Source of the DNA: Lactifluus volemus
Lineage: Eukaryota; Basidiomycota; Agaricomycetes; Russulales; Russulaceae
Length of the DNA stretch: 64,000 bases
Direction: 5' to 3'
Assembly (NCBI GenBank): GCA_022376515.1
Contig: WTXI01000080.1
Coordinates: 62,001 to 126,000, forward strand
This document shows positions 48,356 through 60,259 of the stretch, piece after piece. Each line of letters begins with the position of its first letter. Positions within the stretch are counted from its first letter, which is position 1. The translations under genes were made by a program, and so were the position numbers. The notes under the pieces are model-generated. The model made no database searches and had not been told where the DNA came from. It was given only the letters and a program-made list of their open reading frames with translations.

Positions 48356-50584
48356 TCAAACCCAATGGCAGGGTGACGTCGCCCTTCCCCAGTCCTCGTC
48401 AATTTCTGAGTGCAACTCCAGTTGCCGCATACCGAGACTGAATAAGAATCCCACAATCGCGATCCCGAGTAGCGCTGCCAAACCACCTTGAGCGCCTCCG
48501 CGAACGTGTTGCGCACCTCATCCCTCAACGATGAGCTCAGTGTTGGAATGATCGGTATCGACGAAAATGCGATGTTTACGCCCTGCGGAAACTGCGCGAT
48601 GAACGACGCAGGTAGGTTCGTCTTCAGCTCATTCTGCAAAATGGCACCGCCGATCGTGACACCCCAGATCTAGCCATTGGAAAGTTGTCACTAAGTCGGA
48701 AGGGTAGAAACGTGGATGGAAAGGGAAGGACTCACATAGCCCAGGTTCCGCGAGAAGACCTGGAGAGCCATAGCGGGAGCGGTCTGCGTAACTGGGATGG
48801 ACGCGAGGATAGGGAACATAGAAATGACATAAATGATGCCAACGCCACTACCGATGACAAGCTGGAAGCCGATAGACTTGGCCATACTGCTGTCCGCGTG
48901 CAGTGTCGTCAGGAGACCCGCGCCGAGGACCGTGAGCTCCCAGCCAAAGTAAGTCGGAATCGTGTAGTTGCCTGACTTCTTCACCAGGACGCCTGCCACG
49001 ATGGCGAAGAGGCTGATGCTGTATGATAGCCCGAACAAGGAGATACCAGCTGTGGTGGGAGGTGTCCCCTTACATGCTTCAAAGAAGACCGGGTACCAAT
49101 CTGCCAGATTCGGTGGAGACGCATCCAAGTCAGCGCCGAGAGGTTCCGATACGTTGATTTCTTACGTACAAGTCAAGCTCGCCATCACCATGGCCATCAC
49201 AAATATTTGGAGATAACCACTGGTGCCAGTCCAGTCCAGGCGCATTAAAATTGGAACCTTGAAAGCAGTTCAATTGGTAAATAATGGTTTCATCTCTTGG
49301 AAAGAACTCACGACAGGCGGTTTGCAAAAGTAGAATTCATAGATAACAAAGAGGCTCAGCCCCACGAAACCAAAAATCAGGGGCATCAAGACATGGACAG
49401 ATGTCCATGGAAAACGCACGCCTCCCCACGTCAGCCCGATAACGACAGAGGTAATTGATCCCATAATCAGAATAGTTCCTCTACAAAACGTAAGATCGCC
49501 TGGAGGCCAGGGAACTAGCAATCCTAATTCCATGTACTCACATAAAATCTAATTTACTGAGCCTTTCTCTCAGAGTGGCAGGTGGCGTTCTGAGACGCAA
49601 GAAGAGTAAGACTAGACTTGCGGTTAGGCCACATATTGGTAGGTTGAGATCTAGGTGCATTATTCACGACACTGACCACACGATTGACAGAATTCAACCT
49701 ACAGAATATCCACCTCCTACGGAAAACGTAGCAAAGATTGATGAGGACTGGTGAGTTGGTTGCCAATAAGACACTCACCATTGTCCTCGCTGAGTAAATG
49801 CCCCACCAATGACTGGACCAACACCACCACCGACTGCCCAAGCGCTGCCTGACATCAGTAACGTCCGAGGCACCCAATGAGGAGGGTCACCCACAGTGAC
49901 ATGAGGCCGCTGAAGGTGCCACGCTCTCGAAGCGGGACCAGATCAGACAATAAAATTTGTACCGAAGATGTAATTGCTCCTGCTCCCAGTCCCTGTACAG
50001 CTTTCAAGTGGACTGCCTGAGTGGGTGCACGGCCGTGTGGGGGGACAAGACATACCTCTTCCAGCAATGAGCGTATTCATACTCGATGCAGTGGCGCAAA
50101 TGGTGCTTCCAAGTGCGAAGAGGATCAGCGCAGTAAGCATGATAGGCCGTCGTCCAATAATCTAATTTCGATGTAGGTTTGTGTTTTGCACTGGAGGAGA
50201 GGATTCATGATCGTACCTGGGATAGCCCGCCATAAAGAGGGACAGGGGCTGTTGAGCCCAATGCATATGCGGAACCAACCCACACAAACTGCTCTCCCTC
50301 CAGTTCACGAACAATTGTTGGCAGGGCTGCAACAATCGAGGTCTACGATATGTTTTGTGTAAGATGGGCACATCTCCTCTATGGAAGAGACGACTCACAA
50401 ATTCTGTGGCAGTGAGGATGACAGAGAGTGCGAGTGAGAATATGATGCACCAGAACTTCCAGTCTTTGGGCACGTCGTGATGAGTGTCTTCGTCGACTGC
50501 CTGCGTCGCGAAGTTAGATTCTTTGGAGGTTGATAAGCGAGAAGATGACGTCGTCGTGGAGCGAGAGGTGACACGAGTGTTCAT
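48356..50584 (-). pseudogene. MFS transporter array copy 4, frameshift in last TM
   Basis: Most diverged member; start MNTRVTSRSTTTSSSRLSTS at 50584. All exons are present: TSIVAALPTIVRELEG, IIGRRPIMLTALILFALGS, AVQGLGAGAITSSVQ, AWAVGGGVGPVIGGAF, FIGTILIMGSITSVVIGLTW, PILMRLDWTGTSGYL, ACKGTPPTTAGISLFGLSYS and WGVTIGGAILQNELKTN. In TM14 one base is missing (TGGCAGCGCTACTCGG at about 48475 against TGGCAGACGGTGCTCGG in copy 5), so the ORF runs on out of frame. In the old frame LLGIAIVGFLFSLGMRQLEL continues to a stop at 48356. The protein might keep 13 of its 14 helices. Confidence 0.75.
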
Positions 50585-51421
50585 GTGGTCTGAGAAGCTA
50601 TAACAACAAAAAAAGAATACAGGGCAAAGAATGCGGAACAGGACAGCGTGAGGGTACGATGCTAGCAGCTATATCAGGCAGGGAGAAGCACATATATACA
50701 GAGAAGGAAGGCCCAAGGGTTCGGGTGTCAACATGTCAACGACAACGCAAGTCAGACGTCTCATCCACAGCCCCAGGCCTCCCATGAGATTGAGTCCGAG
50801 GGCAGCTGCAAGTGTATTCGCGTCAAGCACACCGGGCGCCTCTCATATCCGAGTACAGCATTCAGAGTACAGCGTTAGGATGTTCGTCCGATATCCGAGT
50901 CGCCGCTCCACCCAATGGAACCACTGGCAGCTCATCCGCGTGACATCAGGTCTGTTTACGCAATAGTACCAGTGGATGCCTTAGAGTGCCCTTGCATAAT
51001 ATCTCCGAGTACCAGAAGCACTGGAATTGGAGAACCTGCGATTCAGGCCAATTCAGGGCTCGAGCGGTGCAAAGGCAATTTGGACGTTCGTATTACGTAT
51101 CGCTCCCACCACGTGATCAACGGGGTCGCGGCCTCCTCGGATTATTGCGACGACTCGTCGGACGTCTTTTGATGGAATGCCCTTAGATACCCTTGCTATG
51201 ATACGATCTTTCCTACATTTTGCCAGTGGTCTTTTCGACTCAATCTCGCGCTCGTTATTATCTGTACTGTTATAGCACTATCGATGCAAAGCTGTGTCTA
51301 ATGTTACAACCATCCATTGCCTTCCTGTTTCTCTCTTTCTGAGTCGCTGACTTAAAATAAGCGAATGCTGCAGAAGCGAATTATGTATGTTTAATATTGG
51401 TGCCAAATGCTGGGCTGTGGG
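50585..51421. other. Spacer between MFS copies 4 and 5
   Basis: No gene. 50800-51200 resembles 45905-46860 (with the insertion there). 51260-51420 resembles 61900-62100, the 3' flank of copy 7 (TAGCACTATCGATGCAAAGC in both). Confidence 0.6.
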
Positions 51422-53718
51422 TTACGCCTCAGACTTGGTCTCTGACACTCTCTTCGTGCTCGTGCTCTGCCGTAACAAATCCGCTGCCGAGTCCGGTCCC
51501 TGTGCGACGTCGCTCCTTCCCCAGTCCTCATCTATCTCTGTATGCAACTTCAACTGCCGCATACCAAGACTAAACAAGAAGCCCGCGATCGAGATCCCGA
51601 GCACCGTCTGCCAGACCACCTTAAGCGCCTCCCCGAACGTGTTTCTCACCTCGTTCCTCAATGACGAGTTCAGCGTCGGAATCACCGGGATCGTCGCATA
51701 CGCAATCTCAACTCCCTGCGGGAACTGCGCGATGAACGACGCAGGGAGGTTTTTCTTCAGCTCATTCTGCAAAATGGCGCCGCCGACGGTGACACCCCAG
51801 ATCTAGCATTTGCGATAAGTTGATAGTTTAAGCTGTGAAGAGGAAGACATTGGTAAGGAGGACTCACATAACCGAAGTTCCGGGAGAAGGTGCAGAGAGC
51901 TAATGCAGGAGCGGTCTGGGTGACTGGGATGGACGCGAGGATAGGGAATAGAGATACAACATAAATGATGCCAACAGCGCCACCGATGACAAGCTGGAAC
52001 CCGACAGCCTTGGCCATACTGCTATCTGCCCGCAGTGTCGTCAGGATACCAGCGCCGACGACCATGAGTACCCAGCCAACATATGTCGGAATTATGTATT
52101 TGCCTGTCTTCTTGACCGCGACGCCTGCCACGATCGCGATTAAGCTGATGCTGTACGACAGCCCAAACAAGTCGATACCAGCTCCGGTGGGAGATTTCTC
52201 CTTGCATGCTTCGAAGAAGACGGCGTACCAATCTACCAGTTGCGAGTTTGCGGTGGAGGCACAAGTCAGTGGCCGCGAGCTTACGACACGTGGAATTTTG
52301 ACGTACAACTCAAGCTCGCCAGAACCACAGCCATTATAAAATTTTGCAAATAACCGCTGGCGCCAGTCCATTCCAGACGAAATAGAATTGGAACCTCGAA
52401 AGTAGTTAAATTAGTAAATAATCGATTCATGTCTTGGGGAAATAACTCACGACAGGCGGTTTACAAAAGTAGAACTCATAGATGACGAAAAGGCTCAGTC
52501 CCACAAAACCAACAATCAGGGGCACCATGACATGGGAAGATGACCATGGATAACGCACACCTCCCCACGTCAGCCCGATAACGACGGAGGTAATGGATCC
52601 TGTGATCAGAATATTTCCACTGGCAGCAAAGGTAAGATCGCCTGGGCTGTGGGCTGTAGCATTCCGAAGCCCATGTACTTACATGAAATCCATTTTACTG
52701 AGCTTCTCTCTCAGAGTCGCAGGTGGGGTTTTGAGACGCAAGAAGAGTATGACGAGAGTTGCGTTGAAGGCACATATGGGTAGGTTGAGATCTGGGCGCT
52801 TCATTTACGACACTGACAAGTGCCATTAATGAATTCAACCTACAGAATAGCCATCTCCTATGGGGAGGGTTGAAATTTTAATGTCTGCTAAGAGTCGGGT
52901 TGTGAATGAGACGCTTACCATCGTCCTTGCTGAGCCAATGACCCACCAATGACTGGACCAACGCCACCTCCGATTGCCCAAGAGCTGTTTGGCATCAGTA
53001 ACGTTCGAGGCGCAAAAACATGCATATGGAAGCACGCACATTGCCATGAGGCCAGTGAACGTGCCACGCTCCCTGAGCGTGACCAGATCAGATAACATAA
53101 TTTGCATTGACGCTGTAATTGCTCCTGCCCCCAAGCCCTGTATGGCTTTCGGGTCGAATATTTCAGTATGTGCGCGGCTGTTTGGAGAAATACAAGTCGT
53201 ACTTCTTCCAGCAATGAGCATATTCATACTCGATGCAGCACCAGAAATGGTGCTTCCGAGCGCGAAGAGGAAGAGCGCAGTCAGCATGATGGGCCGTCGT
53301 CCTATTATCTGATTATGGTGTGGATTTATTGAGATGTGTGTTGCACAGGCGGGGAGAGGATTGGTCGTACTTGTGTCAAGCCGCCACAAAACGGGACAAG
53401 AGCTGTAGAGCCCAGTGCATATGCGGAACCGACCCATATGAATTGCTCTCCCTTCAATTCATGGACAATTGTTGGCAGGGCTGCCCCAATTGCGGTCTAC
53501 GATATATTTTGTGTTAGGTGCATGCGTCCCCTCAGGAGAAGACCCACGAATTCTACGGCAGTGAGGAGGACCGAAAGTGCGAGGGAGAACATGATGCACC
53601 AAAATTTCCAGTCTTTTGGCACATCACGGTGAATGTTCCCGTCGACCGTCTCCGTCGCCGCGAAGTTGGAGTCTCTGGGGGATGATGGGTTGTGACCTTT
53701 GTGAGACGACGATTCCAT
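51422..53718 (-). CDS. MFS transporter array copy 5 (DHA2-type), intact
   Basis: Subfamily B plasma-membrane or vacuolar drug:H+ antiporter-like protein of about 560 residues, 14 predicted TMs. Exons in order: MESSSHKGHNPSSPRD..FWCIMFSLALSVLLTAVEF (TM1); TAIGAALPTIVHELKGEQF; IIGRRPIMLTALFLFALGS (motif A-like GRRP); TIQGLGAGAITASMQIMLSD; SSWAIGGGVGPVIGG (motif C-like); LNLPICAFNATLVILFLRLK; GNILITGSITSVVIGLTWGG; PILFRLEWTGASGYL; YWYAVFFEACKEKSPTGAG; SMAKAVGFQLVIGG; WGVTVGGAILQNELKKN; then the tail DEDWGRSDVAQ to the stop at 51422. All joins keep frame. The donor after AGR differs from subfamily A (A|GTACGA), giving Thr for Ala. The substrate is unknown. Confidence 0.88.
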
Positions 53719-54178
53719 GAGGTGAGAGGCGAAATCAGATGGAAGTCACAGAAACGAAGAGAAAAAAAAGATATTGAACAGGAGGGCCCTGCATCTGATA
53801 TTTGAGGGGTGAGGCGATCGCTGGCGCCTACTTGGACTTGGGTAGAACAAGAGGGAGATGAGTCAAGCGAAAGAGGGTCCATGCGGAAATCAATGAAACC
53901 GCCCAATGAGATGTGCGGGGAACTCTGGTCAAGAGTGTATATGGGCTCAACTGCCCTTCAGGACCAAGCAGCGTGCGTGTACCCATTGCCGGCGGAGAAA
54001 GAGTTGACGCGTAGTCAACGTGATCGGGGAAATCCTCGAGTGCCAAGTCCGTCTAACCTTCTAATGGCCTTCCACAAAGTGTGATAAAGTGCGGGAAAGC
54101 CGCGGGTAAGACCCACTGGCACTAACTAGTTTTAGACCTAAAGCCTAAAGCCCAGCTAGCGAGTGTCATTTCAATTTA
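53719..54178. other. Spacer upstream of MFS copy 5
   Basis: 5' flank with the promoter of copy 5; no gene. The 54050-54160 part recurs upstream of copy 3 (44935-45025). Confidence 0.5.
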
Positions 54179-54459
54179 CAGCCCTTTCGGAAAGTAATAG
54201 GAATTTATTTTTTTCCCACAACGTGAATAGTAGTAAATTTCCTTTTTGAGGACAACCATCAGTTGCTGGTTATTGCTCACCACTCGAAAATCTATGGGAA
54301 ATCGTTGGATCAGTGCCAACCTCAACTAAAGATGACTGTAGAGAGTAAAGAGGGATGTAACGTTGAGTTGCGTTGAACTGCCCATCCAAAAAAGGAAATA
54401 TACAATTTGACATGTGGAAAAAAAAAACTCGTGATTCTCATTACTTTCCGAAAGGGCTG
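54179..54459. mobile_element. MITE, 281 bp, TA target duplication
   Basis: Left end CAGCCCTTTCGGAAAGTAAT at 54179; the reverse complement CAGCCCTTTCGGAAAGTAAT ends at 54459, so 20 bp or more are perfect. TA flanks both sides (54177-54178 and 54460-54461), as for Tc1/mariner-like elements. There is no coding capacity, so it is non-autonomous. Confidence 0.9.
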
Positions 54460-54949
54460 TAAATACATCTCTGTTTATTAATAAGACACCCTCTATCAAT
54501 AAACGGGTTTACATAAAATGTACAGTATGACATTGATCGAGAACTGTCGGCGCCAATTCCGTGGCACGATAGAGGACCATTTCAACTTTTCGAGTTTGTC
54601 AAGGCTTTCCAACAAGATGATAAGATACAATTATTTATTCTTAGTCCGAGGGAGTATTTACATGTGCAATCATGACGTAGTGTATACAATACAGTATATG
54701 CCCACAGCTTCCAAGCTCATAGCACGACCAAGCGGAGGCGCCACGCTGCAAAATCAGGTGGTACTGCATGTCCGTGCGACGCCACACCACCCCTTGCTGC
54801 CCAAGCCACATTGCCGAAAGCGCCTGCTCTACGTGTTTGAGGCGTAGAAGGAAGTGGAAAAGGAGTTGGTAGTGGAAAAATGGTCTTGCATAAGATGACG
54901 AATGAAAGCCGAAACTTGACGATAACTTGAAAGTCGAGCTGGAGAGCAT

Positions 54950-55395
54950 CGATAGCTTAAAGAGATTCCGCGAGCTGGTTGGTATTTAAAACTGACACCC
55001 ACCATTACCAATGACACACTGTTGGCGATGCGGAGTAACCATTCGCAGAGCCCAGATGTCGCCATCATAAGATGCACATCTCCACGAAAGGCCATGTCTT
55101 CGCCGCGTGCGTCTGCACCGAGAGCAAGGTCAAGCAGGCTCTGAAGCTTCACGAGAGACACGGCCTTGGCGGCTTTGCGCAGCTCAGTATGACCAAGGTC
55201 AAGAAAGTAGAGTACCGAGTCATCCAGTTGTGGCACGCCCGCAAAAAAGCCCGCGTTGCCGTCGAACCTGAGTTGGAGAGGTGCGCCGCAGGTGCGTTGA
55301 AAGTCTGCGCTGATCGCGTTTCTAGTGCTGCATGTGTTGTATACGAGGAGACGTAAACCGCCTGAGTCGAGGATCGAAGGTGCTGCGTGGAGCAC
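54950..55395 (-). pseudogene. Gene fragment, possibly gamma-tubulin complex subunit
   Basis: The minus-strand frame reads ADFQRTCGAPLQLRFDGNAG, FFAGVPQLDDSVLYFLDLGH, TELRKAAKAVSLVKLQSLLD and EDMAFRGDVHLMMATSGLCE, then WLLRIANSV before an apparent splice site. The last part reminds me of Spc97/Spc98-family proteins, but this is from memory and weak. Upstream of 55395 the frame dissolves into Thr/Pro low-complexity sequence from a GGTCGT microsatellite (about 55485-55515). A shorter, broken copy lies at 60260-60676. It is probably a captured exon carried with the MFS duplications. Confidence 0.35.
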
Positions 55396-55482
55396 TGCAG
55401 TGTGAGGACGCGCTGGCGAAGGAGTGGCGGGGTCGCGAGGGAGAGGTAGTCGTTGGAAGAAACGTCGGCTTGGGTGGTTGGA

Positions 55483-55514
<32 letters not shown>

Positions 55515-55750
55515 GTCTGCATTGTGGTGTGGTCGGTGGAGAGGAAAATGAGACAGATGGCGAATGGAATTGGCGAAGGATTTCCCGGTCTTGGCGAGAA
55601 GCGAGGGCAGGTTTTTTGGGTGATACAATTCGGACCTGCTTCCATCACCGATCGACCCTACTTGAGCGGATCTTACCATCGGATCAGAGGCGGTAAGAAG
55701 AAGCCGCTGAGCGGCTGTCAGCCGGCCCCCGATGCTTTGGAAAATGCTAA

Positions 55751-55900
55751 GGGCCCGTTCGGGTCCCCGGTATCGGCTCAGCTCCCGCTCGGCTCCCCCG
55801 CCAAAAATGCCAAAAATGAAGGCGGACACCCAGTTTTCAGGGCGTACACCTTCATTTTTGGCAGGGGGGCTGAGCCGATACCGGGGACCCGAACGGGCCC
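55751..55900. mobile_element. MITE, exactly 150 bp, TAA target duplication
   Basis: Both ends begin GGGCCCGTTCGGGTCCCCGG; the perfect terminal inverted repeat is 32 bp. TAA is duplicated at 55748-55750 and 55901-55903, as in PIF/Harbinger (Tourist-like) MITEs. The duplicated spacer at about 60930-60955 lacks the element and reads GGAAAATGC-CAA-GGTTGCT across the site, an empty allele proving insertion after the spacer duplication. The core has a second inverted pair, CCAAAAATG and CATTTTTGG. No coding capacity. Confidence 0.95.
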
Positions 55901-56084
55901 TAAGGTTGCTCGCACAAAGCCCGAAAGGAGAGAAATGCAAAAAGTCGATACAGGGGAGCTTCAGGGATTTTTATCCATGAGCAGCATGGGTGATATGAAA
56001 GTAGCAAATTGGCAGTAAGGCTACAAAGCACTGTGGGCCTTGGCAAGCATTTGCTTCCGAGTCGCTCGCCTGACAGTACATCCG

Positions 56085-56205
56085 ACCGCTGGGCGACGTC
56101 GCGTCCGCATTGATTTCCGTGTGCAATACACCTCAGGCTATCACATGCCGAGAACAAGAACCCTGGAAACAACATTCTCAGCACCACCCATCACGCCACA
56201 TGCAC
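56085..56205 (-). pseudogene. Fossil 3' end of an MFS array gene (1)
   Basis: CGCTGGGCGACGTC, then TGCAATACACCTCAGGCTAT, CATGCCGAGAACAAGAACCC and CAGCACCACC follow the spacing of the last MFS exon (CGCTGGGCGACGTC..TGCAACT..CTGC..CATACCGAGACTGAACAAGAACCC..GAGCACCGCC). Heavy decay leaves no frame. It shows that another transporter copy once stood here. Confidence 0.6.
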
Positions 56206-56210
56206 CATTT

Positions 56211-57659
56211 ACTGACATAAAATCATGATACAGCAAGACCCACTAAATATTTTGAGACCTAAAGCCCAGGGTTGTCATGCAGACCAGCAGCATTTGATCA
56301 CAAAGATCGTCATTTCGATGCCTATTCAACTAAGCCGTCGGACTCGTCCTTAAAGGCGGCCCAAGGGAGGAACGTAGGGGACAGATCGGAAGGATGCCAC
56401 GTGTCTACATATCACATCAGCAAAATGTGCAAAACGGTTTGCACTTTTTCTCAAGTAACAAATTGAAAAAGCAAAACGGTCACACTGAATGCCCATAATT
56501 GGCTGTAAAATTGCAACTTTTTCACTTTTTCAAAAATTTAAAATATAACCAAGACAAACTTACTTTCAGGTAAATCTGGGTTACTTTTGAACCTTTGCAC
56601 TTATTTGGACTTTGGACTTGTAGCTCGTAAAACTCAAAAACGTTTGTTGGCGGTTTCCAGATGACTAAGGAACTGCTGTAACATCGAGGTTCATACACCA
56701 GACTCGAGTCCCTATGAGACCTTTACACCGTTTCAACCTGATCATTATGACGATAGCGATATTCGGAAATCGGGATACCACATTTGTATACATAAAATTG
56801 TGGATTGAAAACTCCTGAAGAGAGGAGATCTAGGCAGAGCAGCACACCCCTAAGGTAGGGTTCATTCGCAATTGATAGCATCACATGACTTGTTGTAAGC
56901 CATAGAAAGTTTGGTAGGCAGTGGCGAGTGGACCTCCGTGTGATCTTGGTTAGGCTAGACCATGCGAGGGCTAAATGTTCAGGCGCCGGCCTACCCGCTA
57001 CCCGGAGCTATCCGAGCCTATCCGACTACAGAGACCGTGGGTAAGTCTCTTGTTTCCTGATGCGACATGCCACCAACTTGAATAGGAGACCGATCCAGGT
57101 AGTGTTTCGGTGGAATTGTGGAAGGCGCTCTGACTCGAGTAGTGAGACAAAACGCGATGAAAGACGTGAAAGGTGATTCAGACGAGTTTGAGCACACGAG
57201 AGCGAGTAGATCGACATCAAGATGAACCTTTTTATCTAGCTACAACATGATCCGATATATAACCACACGGTCTGAGGTGAAAAAGTACTATTAATACTAC
57301 TAGGCAAAATGAACAGTACATATCGTAGTGACGACGAAAGGTATTGTACACCCACCTTGAAATCGATATCAGTCGCGTCCAGTAAGGTGCATTGTAAAGT
57401 GTGCTCGAATATGGGGATTTATGAACCGATAATGAGGGGCGCGTGCCAGTGGCACCTTCAGTTGGAGTCTTGGTGTGGGACTCAGTGGGAGTGGAAGAGC
57501 AAAGGAATACCATGGTGGAACATGAAGGAATATTATGGACACCAAAGGAAACTGGGTTTTCATAGAGAATTTAACCTGGGAATACGCAGAGAGGGTGTAG
57601 ATGGGCAGGCACTGGCACCCATGCCAGTGGGTTGCGGAGTCACACTTGGTCCTGGAGGG
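56211..57659. other. Spacer between fossil MFS end and copy 6 flank
   Basis: No gene. 56275-56860 duplicates 41190-41640 apart from 290 extra AT-rich bases at 56413-56700. An ORF at 57309-57692 (+) has no recognised family. Confidence 0.5.
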
Positions 57660-57910
57660 GATCCACAGCTCGGTGGAGTCGATCCGTGGTGATCGTAAAC
57701 ACGGAACAGTAACTGAACGATTCAATGTATTGTATGTCATACAAACAGTGCCAGTGGAAACATAATGATAAAAATAACGACCTAGTATCAACTTGCTCTG
57801 CCAGTGAGCCACTGAGGTGACTCTGTCGTAGGCAGAGTTCATTGCTCCCAATCGGCGCATCATCTAAGTGCTCGGGTGACCACCCTGAATAACTTATTCC
57901 CGCCGCCAAT
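57660..57910. repeat. Array spacer repeat, copy c (3' flank of MFS copy 6)
   Basis: Third copy of the 3' flank seen at 37800 and 42020, with GGTGGAGTCGATCCGTGG and GTGACTCTGTCGTAGGCAGA. Confidence 0.85.
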
Positions 57911-57948
57911 GTTTCACCTCCATGCCAACGCCGGACCAATACTATGCG

Positions 57949-60243
57949 TTAGGCAGAGACTTCATTTTTGGTTGCTGCCGCTGCAGTCACGGCCGTTTCA
58001 GTCGTGGTCGGACTCGGGGAAAAATCCTCGAAATCTGAACGCTGGGCGACGTCCGAGTCTTTCCTTCCCCAGTCCTCATCGATCACAGTGTGCAACTCCA
58101 GCTGCCGCATACCCAGGCTGAACAAGAACCCCGCAATCGACATCCCGAGCACCGCCTGCCAGACAACCTTGAGCGCATTCCCGAACGTGTCCCGCACATC
58201 ATCCCTCAACGGCGAGGTCAGTTTTGGGATGATCGGTATTGTCGCGTATGCAATCTCGACACCCTCCGGGAACTGCGCGATGAATGACGCCGGTAGGTTC
58301 TTCTTCAGTTCATTCTGCAAAATGGTGCCACCGACTGTGACACCCCAGATCTAAATATTCCAAAGTTGTCACTAAGGGGTGGAAGTGGATTGAGAGGGGG
58401 AGAGACTTACATAGCCGAAATTCCGCGAGAAGACGAACAGTGCCATTGCGGGAGCAGTCTGCGTGACTGGGATGGAAGCGAGGATGGGGAACAGAGAGAC
58501 AACATAAACGATGCCGACGCCAGCACCAATGGGAAGCTGGAAACCAATAGACTTGGCCATACTGCTGTCCGCCCACAGTGTCGTCAGGAGACCCGCGCCG
58601 ACAATCACGAGCACCCAGCCAACATAGATCGGAATCACGTATTTACCTGTCTTCTTAACCACGACGCCTGCCACGAGTGCAAAGAGGCTGATGCCGTAGG
58701 ATAGTCCAAACAAGTCGATACCAGTCTCTGTGGGAGATCTCTCCTTACATGCCTCGAAGAAGACCGGGTACCAATCTGCAAATTTCGGTGAAGACACATC
58801 CCGGTCAGCCTCAGAGAGCTGCACGTGGAAGTGCTACGTACAACTTAAACTGGCGAGCACCATTGATATTATAAAAGATTGGAAATAACCGCTGACGCCA
58901 GTCCAGTCCATGCGCAATAGAATTGGAACCTTGAAAGAAGTTCAATCGGCAATAATGGGTTCATGTTATAGAAAGCGCTTACGACTGGTGGCGCGCAAAG
59001 GTAGAGCTCATAAATTACGAAGAGACTCATCCCCACGAAACCAACAATCAAGGGAGCCAGGACATGGACTGATGACCATGGGAAACGCACGCCTCCCCAT
59101 GTCAGCCCGATAACGACAGAGGTAATAGACCCAGTGATCAGAATATTTCCACTACCAACAAAAGGTAAGGTCGTCTAGAGGTAGAAGTACCAGAAACCAT
59201 TTCCATGTACTCACATGATGTCCATTTTTTGAAGCTTTTCTCTCAGAGTTGCAGGTGGCGTTTTCAGACGCATGAAGAGTAAGACCAGAGTTGCATTGAA
59301 GGCACATATAGGTAGGTTGAGATCTGGGCGGTTTATTCACAACACTGACAGCACAATCGACAGAATTTCACGTACAGAATATCCATCTCCTATGGGAAAC
59401 GCAACGAAGTCAGTTAGGAATCGGGTTGCAATTTGCAAACTATGAGAAAATGCCCACCATTGTCCTTGCTGAGCCAATGAGCCACCAATGACTGGACCAA
59501 TGCCACCCCCGATTGCCCAAGAGCTGCATGGAATCAGTGACATCTGAGGCACAAAATGAGTAGGGACCACGCACAGTGCCATGAAGCCGGTGTATGTGCC
59601 ACGCTCTCGAAGCGTGACCAAATCGGACAAGATAATTTGCATCGATGCCGTAATTGCTCCTGCTCCTAACCCCTGTACAGCTTCCACCAAGTGCATTTGA
59701 GCAGCGATCGTGCGGCGGGTAAATAAGACATACCTCTTCCGGCAATGAGCATATTCATGCTCGATGCAGCGCCGCAAATGGCACTTCCAAGTGCGAAGAG
59801 GACAAGGGCGGTCAGCATGATGGGCCGTCGTCCTATAATCTGATTACGATGCCATTTTTTCCGATTTAAATTTAGAAGTGTTCTGCACTCGCGGAGAGGG
59901 ATCGGGGTCGTACCTGTGCTAGCCCGCCACAAAGTGGGACAAGGGCTGTGCAGCCCAACGTATATGCGGAACCAACCCATATGAATTGCTTTCCGTTCAA
60001 TTCACGGACAATTGTTGGCAGGGCTGCCCCAATTGCGGTCTACGATATATTTTGTGTTAGGTGCATGCGTCCTCTCAGGAGAAGACGCACGAATTCTACG
60101 GCAGTGAGGAGGACCGAAAGCGCGAGGGAGAATATGATGCACCAGAATTTCCAGTCTTTTGGCACACTGCGGTGAATGTCTCCGTCGACTGGCTGTGTCT
60201 CCGCGCAGTTGGAGTCTCTGAGAGCTGATGGGTTGTGAGCCAT
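57949..60243 (-). CDS. MFS transporter array copy 6 (DHA2-type), intact
   Basis: Best-preserved subfamily A member, about 570 residues and 14 predicted TMs; likely a proton-coupled efflux transporter. Exons: MAHNPSALRDSNCAETQ..WCIIFSLALSVLLTAVEF; TAIGAALPTIVRELNGKQF with LVPLCGGLAQ; IIGRRPIMLTALVLFALGS to SMNMLIAGR; AVQGLGAGAITASMQIILSD, LVTLRERGTYTGFMALC; SSWAIGGGIGPVIGG; RWIFY; LNLPICAFNATLVLLFMRLK; GNILITGSITSVVIGLTWGG; PILLRMDWTGVSGYFQ; YWYPVFFEACKERSPTETG to NFGYV; WGVTVGGTILQNELKKN to the stop. Introns are 45-75 nt with GT..AG borders and all phases match. The tail after DEDWGRKDSD is Ser/Thr/Ala-rich. The substrate cannot be read; related mushroom proteins are annotated as MFS general substrate transporters. 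Confidence 0.9.
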
Positions 60244-60259
60244 GGAAAGAGAGGTGAAA

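Larger units (their letters stand above)
55320..56210. repeat. Spacer segment duplicated at 60590-61215
   Basis: Shared words: GTATACGAGGAGACG, GAGGATCGAAGGTGCTGCGT, GGATTTCCCGGTC, GGAAAATGC, GGTTGCTCGCACAAAGCC, GGATTTTTATCCATGAGCAG and CAAATTGGCAGTAAGGCTAC. The order is the same. The copy here additionally holds the 150-bp MITE. Confidence 0.88.

Noticed and set aside
55149..55940. 263-aa minus-strand ORF with a long Thr run
   Set aside because: The Thr run is a translated GGTCGT-type microsatellite, and the N-terminal part crosses the 150-bp MITE. Not a gene.
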